From contig NZ_CP030104.1 of NCBI RefSeq assembly GCF_003269425.1, positions 496,001 to 560,000 of the forward strand: DNA of 64,000 nt, in the 5' to 3' direction. Position 1 is the stretch's first letter. The number at the start of each line of letters is the position of its first letter. The translations under genes were made by a program, and so were the position numbers. The stretch comes from Flagellimonas maritima (GTDB lineage Bacteria > Bacteroidota > Bacteroidia > Flavobacteriales > Flavobacteriaceae). The notes beneath the pieces were generated by a model. That model worked only from the letters and a program-made list of their open reading frames with translations, did not search any database and was not told where the DNA came from. Positions 24,260 through 32,508 of this stretch are shown here, piece by piece.

Positions 24260-25255
24260 TTACTGTTTTTTATCAAAAATGATTCCCGAACTTTTTTGAA
24301 CCTTGTTGTCCGAATCCACCACAACCACCTCTACTCCATCAATCTGGTTAATCAAATGGATTCCACTATCCTTTCCCATAATGAACACTGCTGTAGCTAG
24401 AGCGTCACATAATTCCGCATTCTTTGCAAAAACAGAAACACTGTTGATTCCCTTTGTAGGGTAACCTGTTCTGGGGTCGATAATATGGGAATATCTTTCC
24501 CCGTTCAACATAACAAATTTCTCATAATTGCCAGAAGTGGCTACAGAAGATTCAACGATTGGCAACCAACTGAATACTTTATCCTTACTTAAAGGATTTG
24601 CTATGCCTATCAACCATTTTTCACCACTGGTTTTAGTTCCCCAAGTGGTCAAATCACCAGATGCATTTATTACACCGGCTTTTACTTGGTTAGAGACCAT
24701 TAGTTCCTTTGCCTTATCTGCAGCAAATCCCTTACCAATTGCCCCAAAGCCAATCCTCATGCCCGTATCCTTTAAATAAACAGTTTGTTCAAGTGTATCA
24801 AGCACAATTTTCTCGTACCCTATATTTTCCACAGACCTTTGTACGTATATTTTAGCGGGCAATTTTTTCATGGTGCCGTCAAACTTCCAAATTTTATCCA
24901 TTGATGCATAAGTGATATCAAAAGCCCCATCGGTTATTTCCGAAATCTTTTTACATCGTTCTATCAACCGGAATAATTCTAAAGAAACCTTTACTGGTTT
25001 TACACCAGCATTTTTATTGATCAAGGAAGTTTCAGATGCTTCGTCCCAAGAGGAAATCATTTTTTCTATCCGCTTTATCTCTGATACGGCCTCATCTATG
25101 TCCAAATAACCAATGTCCTCGTTGGGAGCAATCACAGTTATTTCGAACCTGGTGCCCATAAGCTTTAATGTTCTTTTTACAGTGACCTCTTCCTGCACCT
25201 GTCCTTTGGACAGCATACAAAATAGGCTGCAAAAGAGAACAATGTGTGCTTTCAT
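24260..25255 (-). CDS. apbE: FAD:protein FMN transferase ApbE
   Basis: A 331-residue exported enzyme (signal about 1-18) that attaches FMN from FAD to a Ser/Thr of a periplasmic protein, Mg-dependent. Family signatures: GAIGKGFAAD (171-180), NASGDL (197-202), SSVATSGNYE (236-245), HIIDPRTGYP (257-266) and LCDALATAVF (282-291). All expected residues are present, so it should be active. Its start overlaps the thioredoxin-like gene by 4 bp (ATGA), and DUF4266/DUF3570 follow directly. None of the usual ApbE substrates (NqrB/C, RnfG, FMN-bind proteins) is in the operon, so the target is probably an operon partner. Confidence 0.93.
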   Translation of the reverse strand: MKAHIVLFCSLFCMLSKGQVQEEVTVKRTLKLMGTRFEITVIAPNEDIGYLDIDEAVSEIKRIEKMISSWDEASETSLINKNAGVKPVKVSLELFRLIERCKKISEITDGAFDITYASMDKIWKFDGTMKKLPAKIYVQRSVENIGYEKIVLDTLEQTVYLKDTGMRIGFGAIGKGFAADKAKELMVSNQVKAGVINASGDLTTWGTKTSGEKWLIGIANPLSKDKVFSWLPIVESSVATSGNYEKFVMLNGERYSHIIDPRTGYPTKGINSVSVFAKNAELCDALATAVFIMGKDSGIHLINQIDGVEVVVVDSDNKVQKSSGIIFDKKQ

Positions 25256-25689
25256 TTTAAAAAATCATTCAATAGCGAAATATATTCTTTTGTGGTATTC
25301 CTAGGGCTATAACTTGTTATGCCTAAAACTGACTCTTGTTTATCCATAATCACCACTAATGGAAAATGACCGCGTGGATTATATTTTTCTGCGAGTGATT
25401 TATGTGAATCCAGTTTATCTGCTGGCAATTGGTTTTTCTTCTTTCTTGGAAAGTCCGCATTGTACAATACATAATGAGAAGATGCATAATTTTTAAAGTC
25501 ATCAGAATCAAATACCTTACGCTTTAAACGGATACAGGGCGCACACCAATCTGAACCCGAAAATACCAAAATGATGGGTTTGTCCTCTTCATTGGCCAAC
25601 GCAACGGCAGCATCAAAGTTCTCTTGCCACAATTGTGCTTGCAACGTACCAAAGAGCATGCAAAATGTTATGAACAGTAGTTTTTTCAT
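25252..25689 (-). CDS. Thioredoxin-fold periplasmic protein
   Basis: A 145-residue exported thioredoxin-like protein (signal about 1-18, LQAQ end). The redox motif WCAPC is at 48-52 within ILVFSGSDWCAPCIRLKRKVF, and the cis-Pro region is in RGHFPLVVIMD. This type (thioredoxin_7/DsbD-gamma-like) reduces or isomerises periplasmic disulfides. The frame extends four codons upstream, but ATG at 25689 sits at the signal peptide. It overlaps apbE by 4 bp and lies 24 bp after the Rieske gene. It could keep the cysteines of DUF4266 or the Rieske protein in the right state, which is inference. Confidence 0.88.
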   Translation of the reverse strand: MKKLLFITFCMLFGTLQAQLWQENFDAAVALANEEDKPIILVFSGSDWCAPCIRLKRKVFDSDDFKNYASSHYVLYNADFPRKKKNQLPADKLDSHKSLAEKYNPRGHFPLVVIMDKQESVLGITSYSPRNTTKEYISLLNDFLK

Positions 25690-25713
25690 CTGACCGACCA
25701 AAATAATATTTAA

Positions 25714-26169
25714 CTATTCGAAAACTCGAAGGATAGTACCTGTAAGCTCTGTATTAAAAACGCGTAACGGATTGCTGGTTATTGAATTTAGAGGTGTTCC
25801 ATTCTGATTGAATCTTGAACCGTGGGTGGAGCATCTAAAAATACCACCATCCTCAGAAATAAAACGTACCTCTTCTGTTTGCTGATGACTACAAATTTGG
25901 CTTGCCGCTATAAGGTTTCCTTCTAAATTCCTGGCAACCACAATATCTGTATAGCCCAAACTTGGATTGGATTTTACCAGAATAAATCCACCGTTGTCAG
26001 CTAAAGGAGCAGCATCGGAAGAAGTTAAATCAACTGTAAAATCTACCCCATCCGGTTCCGGAAATGTTTCAAGGTCTTCGGAATCACTGGAACATCCATG
26101 TAAACAGGGAAAAGTCAAGGCAAAAGCAGCACCGGCGCCTAAACTTTTCAAAAAAGCTTTTCTTTCCAT
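25714..26169 (-). CDS. Rieske [2Fe-2S] lipoprotein
   Basis: A 151-residue protein with an N-terminal signal ending LHGC (lipidation Cys26) and a Rieske domain. Cluster ligands are Cys93 and His95 in ICSH and Cys113 and His116 in CSTHGSRF, the spacing of the family, although the first box is CSHQQ rather than the usual CxHxGC, so the stabilising disulfide cysteine is absent. It would sit on the periplasmic face of a membrane and pass single electrons. It heads the redox operon. No cytochrome b partner is present, so it is not a bc1 component. Confidence 0.88.
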   Translation of the reverse strand: MERKAFLKSLGAGAAFALTFPCLHGCSSDSEDLETFPEPDGVDFTVDLTSSDAAPLADNGGFILVKSNPSLGYTDIVVARNLEGNLIAASQICSHQQTEEVRFISEDGGIFRCSTHGSRFNQNGTPLNSITSNPLRVFNTELTGTILRVFE

Positions 26170-26215
26170 AGCGTGAGGTTTATTTAAAGAACGCTAAAAC
26201 GACCTTAATCGTATG

Positions 26216-27394
26216 CTAATATTCAAACTTACCGAATGTGCTCTGTATCGTCAATTTCTTATGAGCAGCCTTTTCAACTCGACCCACAATTTGAGCATCA
26301 ACATTGAATTTTTTTGAAATTTCAATGATATCATTTGCAACCTTTTCACTAACATAGAGTTCCATACGATGACCACAGTTAAAGACTTGGTACATTTCCT
26401 TCCAATCGGTATCTGATTGTTCTTGTATCAATTTAAAAAGTGGTGGGACGGGAAAGAGATTATCCTTTATAATGTGCAATTTTTCCACAAAATGAAGAAT
26501 CTTGGTTTGGGCTCCACCGCTACAATGAACCATTCCATGAATTTGCTCAGAAGTATACTTTTCCAATACTTTTTTGATAATTGGCGCATAGGTCCTTGTG
26601 GGTGATAATACCAATTTACCTGCATTTATAGGTGAGTTGGGTACGGAATCGGTAAGTGTTGTATTGCCAGAGTAAATTAATTCTTTAGGTACGGATGGGT
26701 CATAACTCTCAGGATATTTTTTGGCTAGATATTTCCCAAACACATCATGCCGCGCAGAAGTAAGGCCATTACTGCCCATTCCGCCATTGTACCCGCTCTC
26801 ATAAGTTGCCTGTCCAAAAGAGGCCAGACCAACAATAACGTCTCCCGCTTTAATATTGGCATTATCGATAACATTTTTTCTTTCCAAACGTGCGGTGACC
26901 GTAGAATCCACAATAATGGTACGCAACAAATCCCCTACATCCGCAGTTTCACCACCCGTTGAATAAATATTGACCCCATGTTTTGATAAATCCGATATCA
27001 ATTCTTCGGTACCGTTGATAATGGCTGAAATAACTTCAGCAGGAATCAAGTTTTTGTTTCGACCTATAGTGGAAGAAAGCATAATAGTATCGGTAGCCCC
27101 AACACAAATTAAATCATCCACGTTCATGATAAGGGCATCCTGGGCAATTCCCTTCCAAACAGAAATATCACCTGTTTCCTTCCAATACAAATATGCCAAT
27201 GAAGATTTAGTGCCGGCACCATCGGCGTGCATTACCAAACAATGCTCTGCACTACCAGTAAGATAATCGGGTACGATCTTACAAAAAGCCTTTGGAAAAA
27301 GCCCTTTATCAATATTCTTAATCGCATTGTGCACATCTTCCTTTGATGCTGAAACACCGCGCTGAGCATATCTCTTACTTGTATCTGAGGACAT
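26216..27394 (-). CDS. purM: Phosphoribosylformylglycinamidine cyclo-ligase (AIR synthase)
   Basis: A 392-residue purine-synthesis enzyme, ATP-dependent ring closure of FGAM to AIR. Signatures: YAQRGVSASKEDV at the start, HADGAGTKSSLAY and QDALIMNVDDLICVGA (ATP/metal loops), STGGETADVGD, GLASFGQATYESGYNGGMGSNG and MVHCSGGAQTK. It is the longer form found in Bacteroidota. ATG at 27394; 46 bp separate it from the Rieske gene start, with no obvious functional link, and 73 bp from the GSIII stop upstream. Confidence 0.93.
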   Translation of the reverse strand: MSSDTSKRYAQRGVSASKEDVHNAIKNIDKGLFPKAFCKIVPDYLTGSAEHCLVMHADGAGTKSSLAYLYWKETGDISVWKGIAQDALIMNVDDLICVGATDTIMLSSTIGRNKNLIPAEVISAIINGTEELISDLSKHGVNIYSTGGETADVGDLLRTIIVDSTVTARLERKNVIDNANIKAGDVIVGLASFGQATYESGYNGGMGSNGLTSARHDVFGKYLAKKYPESYDPSVPKELIYSGNTTLTDSVPNSPINAGKLVLSPTRTYAPIIKKVLEKYTSEQIHGMVHCSGGAQTKILHFVEKLHIIKDNLFPVPPLFKLIQEQSDTDWKEMYQVFNCGHRMELYVSEKVANDIIEISKKFNVDAQIVGRVEKAAHKKLTIQSTFGKFEY

Positions 27395-27467
27395 AAATTC
27401 AGTTTGGGCAAAAATAGAGCAATACCATTAATTTATAACGAAACGAAGCAGTCTTTATAGAGCTTTC

Positions 27468-29654
27468 TTATTTGGCAAACAAAAGTTCCCTATATTTTGT
27501 AAATGGCCATAGTTCATCTGAAATCAATTTTTCAATTTTGTCAGATTGCTCCCGAATCGTATCAAAATAAGGTTTTACGTTGTTACAGTAAGCACGGGAT
27601 TTTCTCTCGGTGGTTGATAATCCATTGGCTCTTTTGCGCGCAGCTGTCATTTCATCGGTCAATTTCTTTATTTCCATCATGTGCTCTCCCAACTGCTCCA
27701 AAATATTCAATTGGCTTTCCGCAACTTTCTTATGGGCGGCACCATAAACTTCTTTTAGACCTTTAATATTCTCCAAAAGTAAATTTTGATAAGAAAGTGC
27801 AGCAGGTATAATATGGTTGTAGACCATTTCACCCAAAACCCTTCCCTCTATTTGAACATTAAAAACATAAGCCTCATATTCAACCTCTTGGTGCGCGTTC
27901 AATTCTACTTCGTTCATAACATCCATAGTCTTAAAAAGTGCGATACTTTCCTTGGAGGTTATTACTTGCAAAGCTTCGGGAGTGTTTTTGTTGTTGCTCA
28001 GTTTTCTTCTTCTGGCCTCTTCTTGCCATTCCGTTCCATAACCGTCCCCATCAAAACGGATTCTTTTAGAGGTTTTTATATACTCTCGCAATATATTGAA
28101 AACCGCTTCATCTTTTTTTAGACTTTTCTTGTCTATCAGCGCATCCACTTCTTTTTTAAAGTCCTTAAGTTGTTTTGCAACAATGGTATTCAAAATGGTC
28201 ATGGGTTTTGCGCAATTGGTTTTAGCTCCAACTCCTCTCATTTCAAACTTGTTTCCGGTAAATGCAAAAGGTGATGTTCTGTTACGGTCCGTATTATCCA
28301 ACAAAATTTCAGGGATTTTACCCACCACATTGAGCTTGAGCTCTGTCTTTTCCTGTGGTGACAATTTTCCTTTGGAAACGCCTTCCAGTTCATCCAAAAC
28401 ATCACTTAATTGTTTTCCAATAAAAATTGATATGATTGATGGTGGAGCTTCATTGGCTCCCAATCTATGATCGTTACTTGCGGAAGCTATGGAAGATCGC
28501 AATAACTCTTCATAAGTATCAACTGCTTTTATTGTATTTATAAAAAATGTTAAAAATTGAAGGTTTTTCATTGGTGTGGAACCAGGACTGAGAAGATTGA
28601 CCCCCGTATCCGTAGCCAAAGACCAGTTGTTATGTTTTCCCGAGCCATTGATTCCCGCAAATGGTTTTTCGTGGAAAAGAACAGTAAAATTATGTTTGTC
28701 CGCCACTTCTTCCATAACGTCCATTAACAATAAGTTATGATCTACGGAGAGATTGGCCTCTTCAAAAACTGGCGCAAGTTCAAATTGGTTTGGTGCCACT
28801 TCATTGTGACGGGTTTTTACTGGAATACCCAGTTTTGTGCATTGTTTTTCCAAATCGCTCATAAAACTCAATGCTCTTGGAGGAATAACCCCAAAGTAAT
28901 GATCATCAAGTTGCTGGCCCTTTGCCGCTGGGTTCCCTAGCAGCGTACGACCTGTCATCACAATATCCATCCTTGAGTGTGCCAAGGATTTATCGAGCAA
29001 AAAATATTCCTGTTCCCAACCTAAGGTCGCATGAACTTTACGAACATTTTTATCAAAATATTGTGCAACGGCGGTTGCAGCTTCGTCCACAGCATGTAAA
29101 GCCCGGAGCAGTGGGGCCTTATTATCCAAAGCTTCACCTGTATACGCAACAAAAATTGTTGGAATGCATAGTGTTGTCTTATAAATAAATGCTGGCGATG
29201 TTGGATCCCATGCTGTATATCCTCTTGCTTCAAAGGTATTCCGTATTCCACCATTTGGAAAGCTGGACGCATCAGGTTCCTGTTGTACCAGCTGGCCTCC
29301 TTCAAATTTTTCCATCGCCCTACCATCTGATAGTATATCAAAAAAAGCATCATGCTTTTCTGCGGTAGATCCCGTTAAAGGTTGAAACCAATGTGTATAG
29401 TGTGTGGCACCCATGGATAACGCCCAAGCCTTCATACCTTCTGCAACCTGATCGGCAATTTTTCTATCTATTTTATTGCCTTGAAAAATGGCGGACTTAA
29501 CCTTACCAAATGCTTCCTTGGTCAAAAATTGAAGCATCCGCTCTTCATTGAAGACATTTTTTCCGAACATCTCCGATCGCCTACCTGTTTCCTTAATGGT
29601 TTTATGAACCCTGGTACGACTTTCCGACAAAGCTTTAAATCTAGTATTTGGCAT
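27468..29654 (-). CDS. glnN: Type III glutamine synthetase
   Basis: A 728-residue GSIII enzyme making glutamine from glutamate, ammonium and ATP. It has the GSIII-specific opening MPNTRFKALSESRTRV, MGATHYTHWFQPLTGSTAEKHDAF (a hallmark), LGWEQEYFLLD, FAGINGSGKHNNWSLATD (glutamate/ATP site) and NRTSPFAFTGNKFEMR. The frame remains open 25 codons upstream, but ATG at 29654 gives the normal N-terminus. It diverges from the GSII-like gene, and the 210-bp gap holds a shared ACCCC-N10-GGGGT palindrome. Assimilates ammonium imported by amtB. Confidence 0.95.
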   Translation of the reverse strand: MPNTRFKALSESRTRVHKTIKETGRRSEMFGKNVFNEERMLQFLTKEAFGKVKSAIFQGNKIDRKIADQVAEGMKAWALSMGATHYTHWFQPLTGSTAEKHDAFFDILSDGRAMEKFEGGQLVQQEPDASSFPNGGIRNTFEARGYTAWDPTSPAFIYKTTLCIPTIFVAYTGEALDNKAPLLRALHAVDEAATAVAQYFDKNVRKVHATLGWEQEYFLLDKSLAHSRMDIVMTGRTLLGNPAAKGQQLDDHYFGVIPPRALSFMSDLEKQCTKLGIPVKTRHNEVAPNQFELAPVFEEANLSVDHNLLLMDVMEEVADKHNFTVLFHEKPFAGINGSGKHNNWSLATDTGVNLLSPGSTPMKNLQFLTFFINTIKAVDTYEELLRSSIASASNDHRLGANEAPPSIISIFIGKQLSDVLDELEGVSKGKLSPQEKTELKLNVVGKIPEILLDNTDRNRTSPFAFTGNKFEMRGVGAKTNCAKPMTILNTIVAKQLKDFKKEVDALIDKKSLKKDEAVFNILREYIKTSKRIRFDGDGYGTEWQEEARRRKLSNNKNTPEALQVITSKESIALFKTMDVMNEVELNAHQEVEYEAYVFNVQIEGRVLGEMVYNHIIPAALSYQNLLLENIKGLKEVYGAAHKKVAESQLNILEQLGEHMMEIKKLTDEMTAARKRANGLSTTERKSRAYCNNVKPYFDTIREQSDKIEKLISDELWPFTKYRELLFAK

Positions 29655-29672
29655 TGATAAAAGTTTAGTTGA

Positions 29673-29680
29673 CAAAATTA
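29673..29680 (-). promoter_or_regulatory. glnN -7 box (TAATTTTG)
   Basis: A perfect TAnnTTTG box on the minus strand, 18 bp before the glnN ATG. Its centre is 66 bp from the palindrome centre, shorter than the 81-82 bp on the plus-strand glnA and glnK promoters. Confidence 0.5.
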
Positions 29681-29732
29681 CAATTAACAATTTAATAATA
29701 TATCCTTCAAAATTTACTTTTTTTTTCATTTG

Positions 29733-29752
29733 ACCCCACTTAAAACAGGGGT
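29733..29752. promoter_or_regulatory. Nitrogen-operator candidate ACCCC-N10-GGGGT (copy 2)
   Basis: Same half-sites and spacing as 3621-3640, with an unsymmetric inner ACTTAAAACA and no T-run, which favours a protein-binding site. It lies between two divergent glutamine synthetase genes. Its centre is 81 bp upstream of the -7 box of the GSII-like gene. Confidence 0.6.
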
Positions 29753-29819
29753 AATTTAAATTATGTGCAGTAGTTTGTTATTTTAACCCTTAAAAAACTG
29801 AATTATTGAATGAAAAACA

Positions 29820-29827
29820 TATTTTTG
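29820..29827 (+). promoter_or_regulatory. GSII-like gene -7 box (TATTTTTG)
   Basis: A perfect TAnnTTTG box 37 bp before the ATG at 29865. Like glnK it lacks a TTTG at the usual -33 spacing, and both boxes share the flank ACATAT. Confidence 0.55.
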
Positions 29828-29864
29828 TCAATCATAAAATTGAGAATAAATAACTGCCGGAATT

Positions 29865-30875
29865 ATGAGCAAATCTAAATTAGAATACATTTGGTTGGAT
29901 GGCTACGAACCAACAGCCAATTTGAGAAGCAAAACGAAAATTGAAGATGATTTTAGTGGCAAATTGGAAGACTGCCCCATGTGGTCTTTTGATGGAAGTT
30001 CTACAAAACAGGCAGAAGGTGGTTCTTCCGACTGTTTGCTGAAACCAGTAGCTATCTATCCCGATCCTGCACGAATCAATGGATTTTTGGTGATGACCGA
30101 AGTCCTGAATGCTGATGGTACAGCGCACGAATCAAATTCAAGGGCGACTATAGATGATCCCGATTCCGATTTCTGGTTCGGTTTTGAACAAGAGTATTTT
30201 ATCATGGACACACAAACACTTTTGCCGCTTGGTTTCCCAATTGGGGGATATCCTGGTCCGCAGGGGCTATATTATTGTTCCGTGGGCGGAAGAAATACTT
30301 GGGGCCGTGATCTGGTTGAGGAGCACGCCAATCAATGCATAGAAGCCGGATTGAATTTTGAAGGCATCAACCAAGAAGTTGCCGCTGGTCAGTGGGAATT
30401 CCAATTATTTGCAAAAGGAGCACAGAAGGCCGGTGACGAAATATGGATTGCACGTTATTTACTGGATCGTTTGACCGAGTCTTATGGTTACTATATTGAG
30501 TATCACCCAAAACCTATAAAAGGGGACTGGAACGGTTCGGGTATGCACGCCAATTTTTCAAATACAACTTTAAGAACAGCTGGCTCCAAAGAGGTTTATG
30601 AAAAAATATGTGAAGCTTTTAGACCTGTAACTAAAGAACATATCGCAGTATACGGAGAGTTCAACGATCAGCGTTTAACGGGAGATCACGAAACTGCATC
30701 TATAAAAGACTTCAGCTATGGAGTTTCTGACAGGGGTGCCTCTATCCGTATTCCGATTATGACCGTTGAAAAAGGTTGGAAAGGTTGGTTGGAAGATAGA
30801 AGGCCTGCTTCCAATGGAGATCCATACAAAATAGCAGCTAGAATCATCAAGACCGTTAAGTCTGCAGATGTATAG
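29865..30875 (+). CDS. glnA: Type II-like (beta-grasp) glutamine synthetase
   Basis: A 336-residue glutamine synthetase of the eukaryote-like GSII class, recognised by YIWLDGYEPTANLRSKTK at the start, WSFDGSSTKQAEGGSSD (substrate/beta-grasp), GFEQEYFIMD, PIGGYPGPQGLYYCSVG, NGSGMHANFS (ATP/glutamate site) and GASIRIP near the end. It makes glutamine from glutamate and ammonium. Possession of GSII-like and GSIII genes back to back is typical of Flavobacteriia. ATG at 29865 follows a perfect promoter box and the shared nitrogen palindrome. Terminated by a strong hairpin. Confidence 0.93.
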   Translation: MSKSKLEYIWLDGYEPTANLRSKTKIEDDFSGKLEDCPMWSFDGSSTKQAEGGSSDCLLKPVAIYPDPARINGFLVMTEVLNADGTAHESNSRATIDDPDSDFWFGFEQEYFIMDTQTLLPLGFPIGGYPGPQGLYYCSVGGRNTWGRDLVEEHANQCIEAGLNFEGINQEVAAGQWEFQLFAKGAQKAGDEIWIARYLLDRLTESYGYYIEYHPKPIKGDWNGSGMHANFSNTTLRTAGSKEVYEKICEAFRPVTKEHIAVYGEFNDQRLTGDHETASIKDFSYGVSDRGASIRIPIMTVEKGWKGWLEDRRPASNGDPYKIAARIIKTVKSADV

Positions 30876-30902
30876 CATACGAGCTAATTGTTGTTGATTT
30901 TA

Positions 30903-30935
30903 AAAAAACCGTTTCCTATTTGGAAGCGGTTTTTT
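30903..30935 (+). terminator. Intrinsic terminator after GSII-like gene
   Basis: Stem AAAACCG.TTCC / GGAA.CGGTTTT with a short loop (around 30917-30921), one G-T pair and a run of six T, 28 bp after the stop codon. Confidence 0.85.
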
Positions 30936-31010
30936 AATTTCTCTTCTATTTTAAAAGGCCTTCTATCCTAATTTAGAAGCTATGATCCTAAAATTAATTT
31001 ATAGTGAAAT

Positions 31011-31949
31011 TTAGGTAATCGTAAAATAAACAAAGATTACATAGTAAGCAACGAGGATTATACCATCACGCCACCCCAATCGTAATCCTTTTGGAATAAA
31101 AACCAAGGGAAGTATCAAGAATGAAATCCCCAGCATCCAAAAGATGTCACTAGAAAGCAGACCTTTATCCACGACGGTTATTGGTGTAATTATAGATGTA
31201 ATTCCCAAAACAGCCAAAAGATTAAAAATATTGGAGCCTATCAAGTTCCCCAAAGAAATTGCTTTTTCCTTTTTGATAATTGCTATAATAGAGGCTGCCA
31301 GTTCTGGAATACTGGTACCTATGGATACAACGGTAATACCAATGACCCTATCACTTACCCCAAAAGTAGAAGCGAGACCTACAGCACCATCAATCAACAA
31401 TTCAGAACCGCCCCATAATGCTGTCCCCCCTATTCCCAAGAAAAGAGCTATCTTATATAGCGGCATCGGAATATCATCCTCTGGCATTTCGTCCACTACT
31501 GCTGTCTTTTGAAAACGGAGTAGGTAAACCAAGAACAAAAACAAGAGGATTACCATTATAATACCTTCATATTGTTCCAAAACCCCATCAAAATATATAA
31601 AGCCCACAAATAGTAAAGATGCTACCATCATTACTGGCCAATCTGTAGTATAAAAGCTTTTCCGCACATCAATGCTTCCCAATAGTACGGTAATCCCAAG
31701 TACTAAACCTAAATTGGCAATATTGGAACCTACAACATTGCCCAATGCCAAATCTGGAAATCCATCCAACGCTGCCTTAATACTAACAATAAGTTCCGGT
31801 GCGGAAGTGGCAAAGGAAACCACGGTCATACCTATCACAATTTTTGGGATCGCAAGTCTTAACGACATCGCAACTGCGGCTTTTAACAACCAGTTACCTC
31901 CAGCAATAAGTAAAGCTAGACCGAGAACAATAAAGAGTAAATTTTCCAA
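31011..31949 (-). CDS. CaCA-family Na+/Ca2+ exchanger (YrbG-like)
   Basis: A 312-residue inner-membrane protein of about ten helices with two inverted alpha repeats: the first contains SFATSAPELIVSI and ALGNVVGSNIANLGLVLG, the second SIGTSIPELAASI and SLGNLIGSNIFNLLAVLG. The acidic Glu in each PEL motif is the expected cation ligand. These exchangers extrude Ca2+ (or K+) using the Na+ gradient. A negatively charged central loop separates the halves. ATG at 31949. The upstream 475-bp region has no gene. Confidence 0.9.
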   Translation of the reverse strand: MENLLFIVLGLALLIAGGNWLLKAAVAMSLRLAIPKIVIGMTVVSFATSAPELIVSIKAALDGFPDLALGNVVGSNIANLGLVLGITVLLGSIDVRKSFYTTDWPVMMVASLLFVGFIYFDGVLEQYEGIIMVILLFLFLVYLLRFQKTAVVDEMPEDDIPMPLYKIALFLGIGGTALWGGSELLIDGAVGLASTFGVSDRVIGITVVSIGTSIPELAASIIAIIKKEKAISLGNLIGSNIFNLLAVLGITSIITPITVVDKGLLSSDIFWMLGISFLILPLVFIPKGLRLGWRDGIILVAYYVIFVYFTIT

Positions 31950-32424
31950 AAAACAATTTTGCTGTAAATATAGAAGAAGATTTATATGCTATTGTTTTTG
32001 AAACGAAAAAAAATTGCTTCATAAAATTTATCGCTCCAGAATAATTTTGATTGTCAAAAAAGTCACTAATTCAACCTTTGATCATCTTCAGATAATTCTT
32101 TTTTTCTTGTTCAATGAATTAATGAAATAGCAAAATTACCAGCTTTTTGGAATGAAAGGCCCCTTGGTTTTTAAAAATAGATACAAATAGCCTCTACATT
32201 TATAACATTTTATTATATAAAGCATACTTTATGATATCATTTTAATACTTTTTTCAAGTAAGTCACATTAATTCTAAATCCTATTTCATTTTTTGACCTA
32301 CAATTTTGTATGCAATTGTATCGATTTTAATCTAAAAATTTGGAAACATGATTATTCTCATTTTATATTAAAAAATGTAACCGGTCAACAACAGTTTTTA
32401 AACCCATTAAAATCAACTTATACA
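31950..32424. other. Gene-free region upstream of SPFH module
   Basis: AT-rich, no credible gene over 40 codons that is not a chance frame. A minus-strand TAATTTTG box (32138-32131) could be the exchanger promoter, although it is about 180 bp from that gene. No structured RNA or repeat was recognised. Confidence 0.5.
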
Positions 32425-32490
32425 ATGATTACAATAGTAAAATTTTTGGTGATGTTGCTCGTGCAGCTCATCGAGTTCATTTTTGTCTAA
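32425..32490 (+). CDS. Putative 21-aa hydrophobic microprotein
   Basis: ATG at 32425 opens 21 codons with a nearly uniform hydrophobic product (one Lys, one Glu), long enough for one membrane helix. It ends 18 bp before the SPFH gene. Both genes start MIT and a longer frame upstream is open, so it could instead be a translational leader that couples ribosomes to the next gene. No homolog is recognised. Confidence 0.35.
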   Translation: MITIVKFLVMLLVQLIEFIFV

Positions 32491-32508
32491 CCTTTAAAAC
32501 CAATCACT

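Noticed and set aside
26216..27394. purM as part of the redox operon
   Set aside because: It is upstream on the same strand with a 46-bp gap but has a housekeeping role; co-transcription is possible, functional linkage is not supported.
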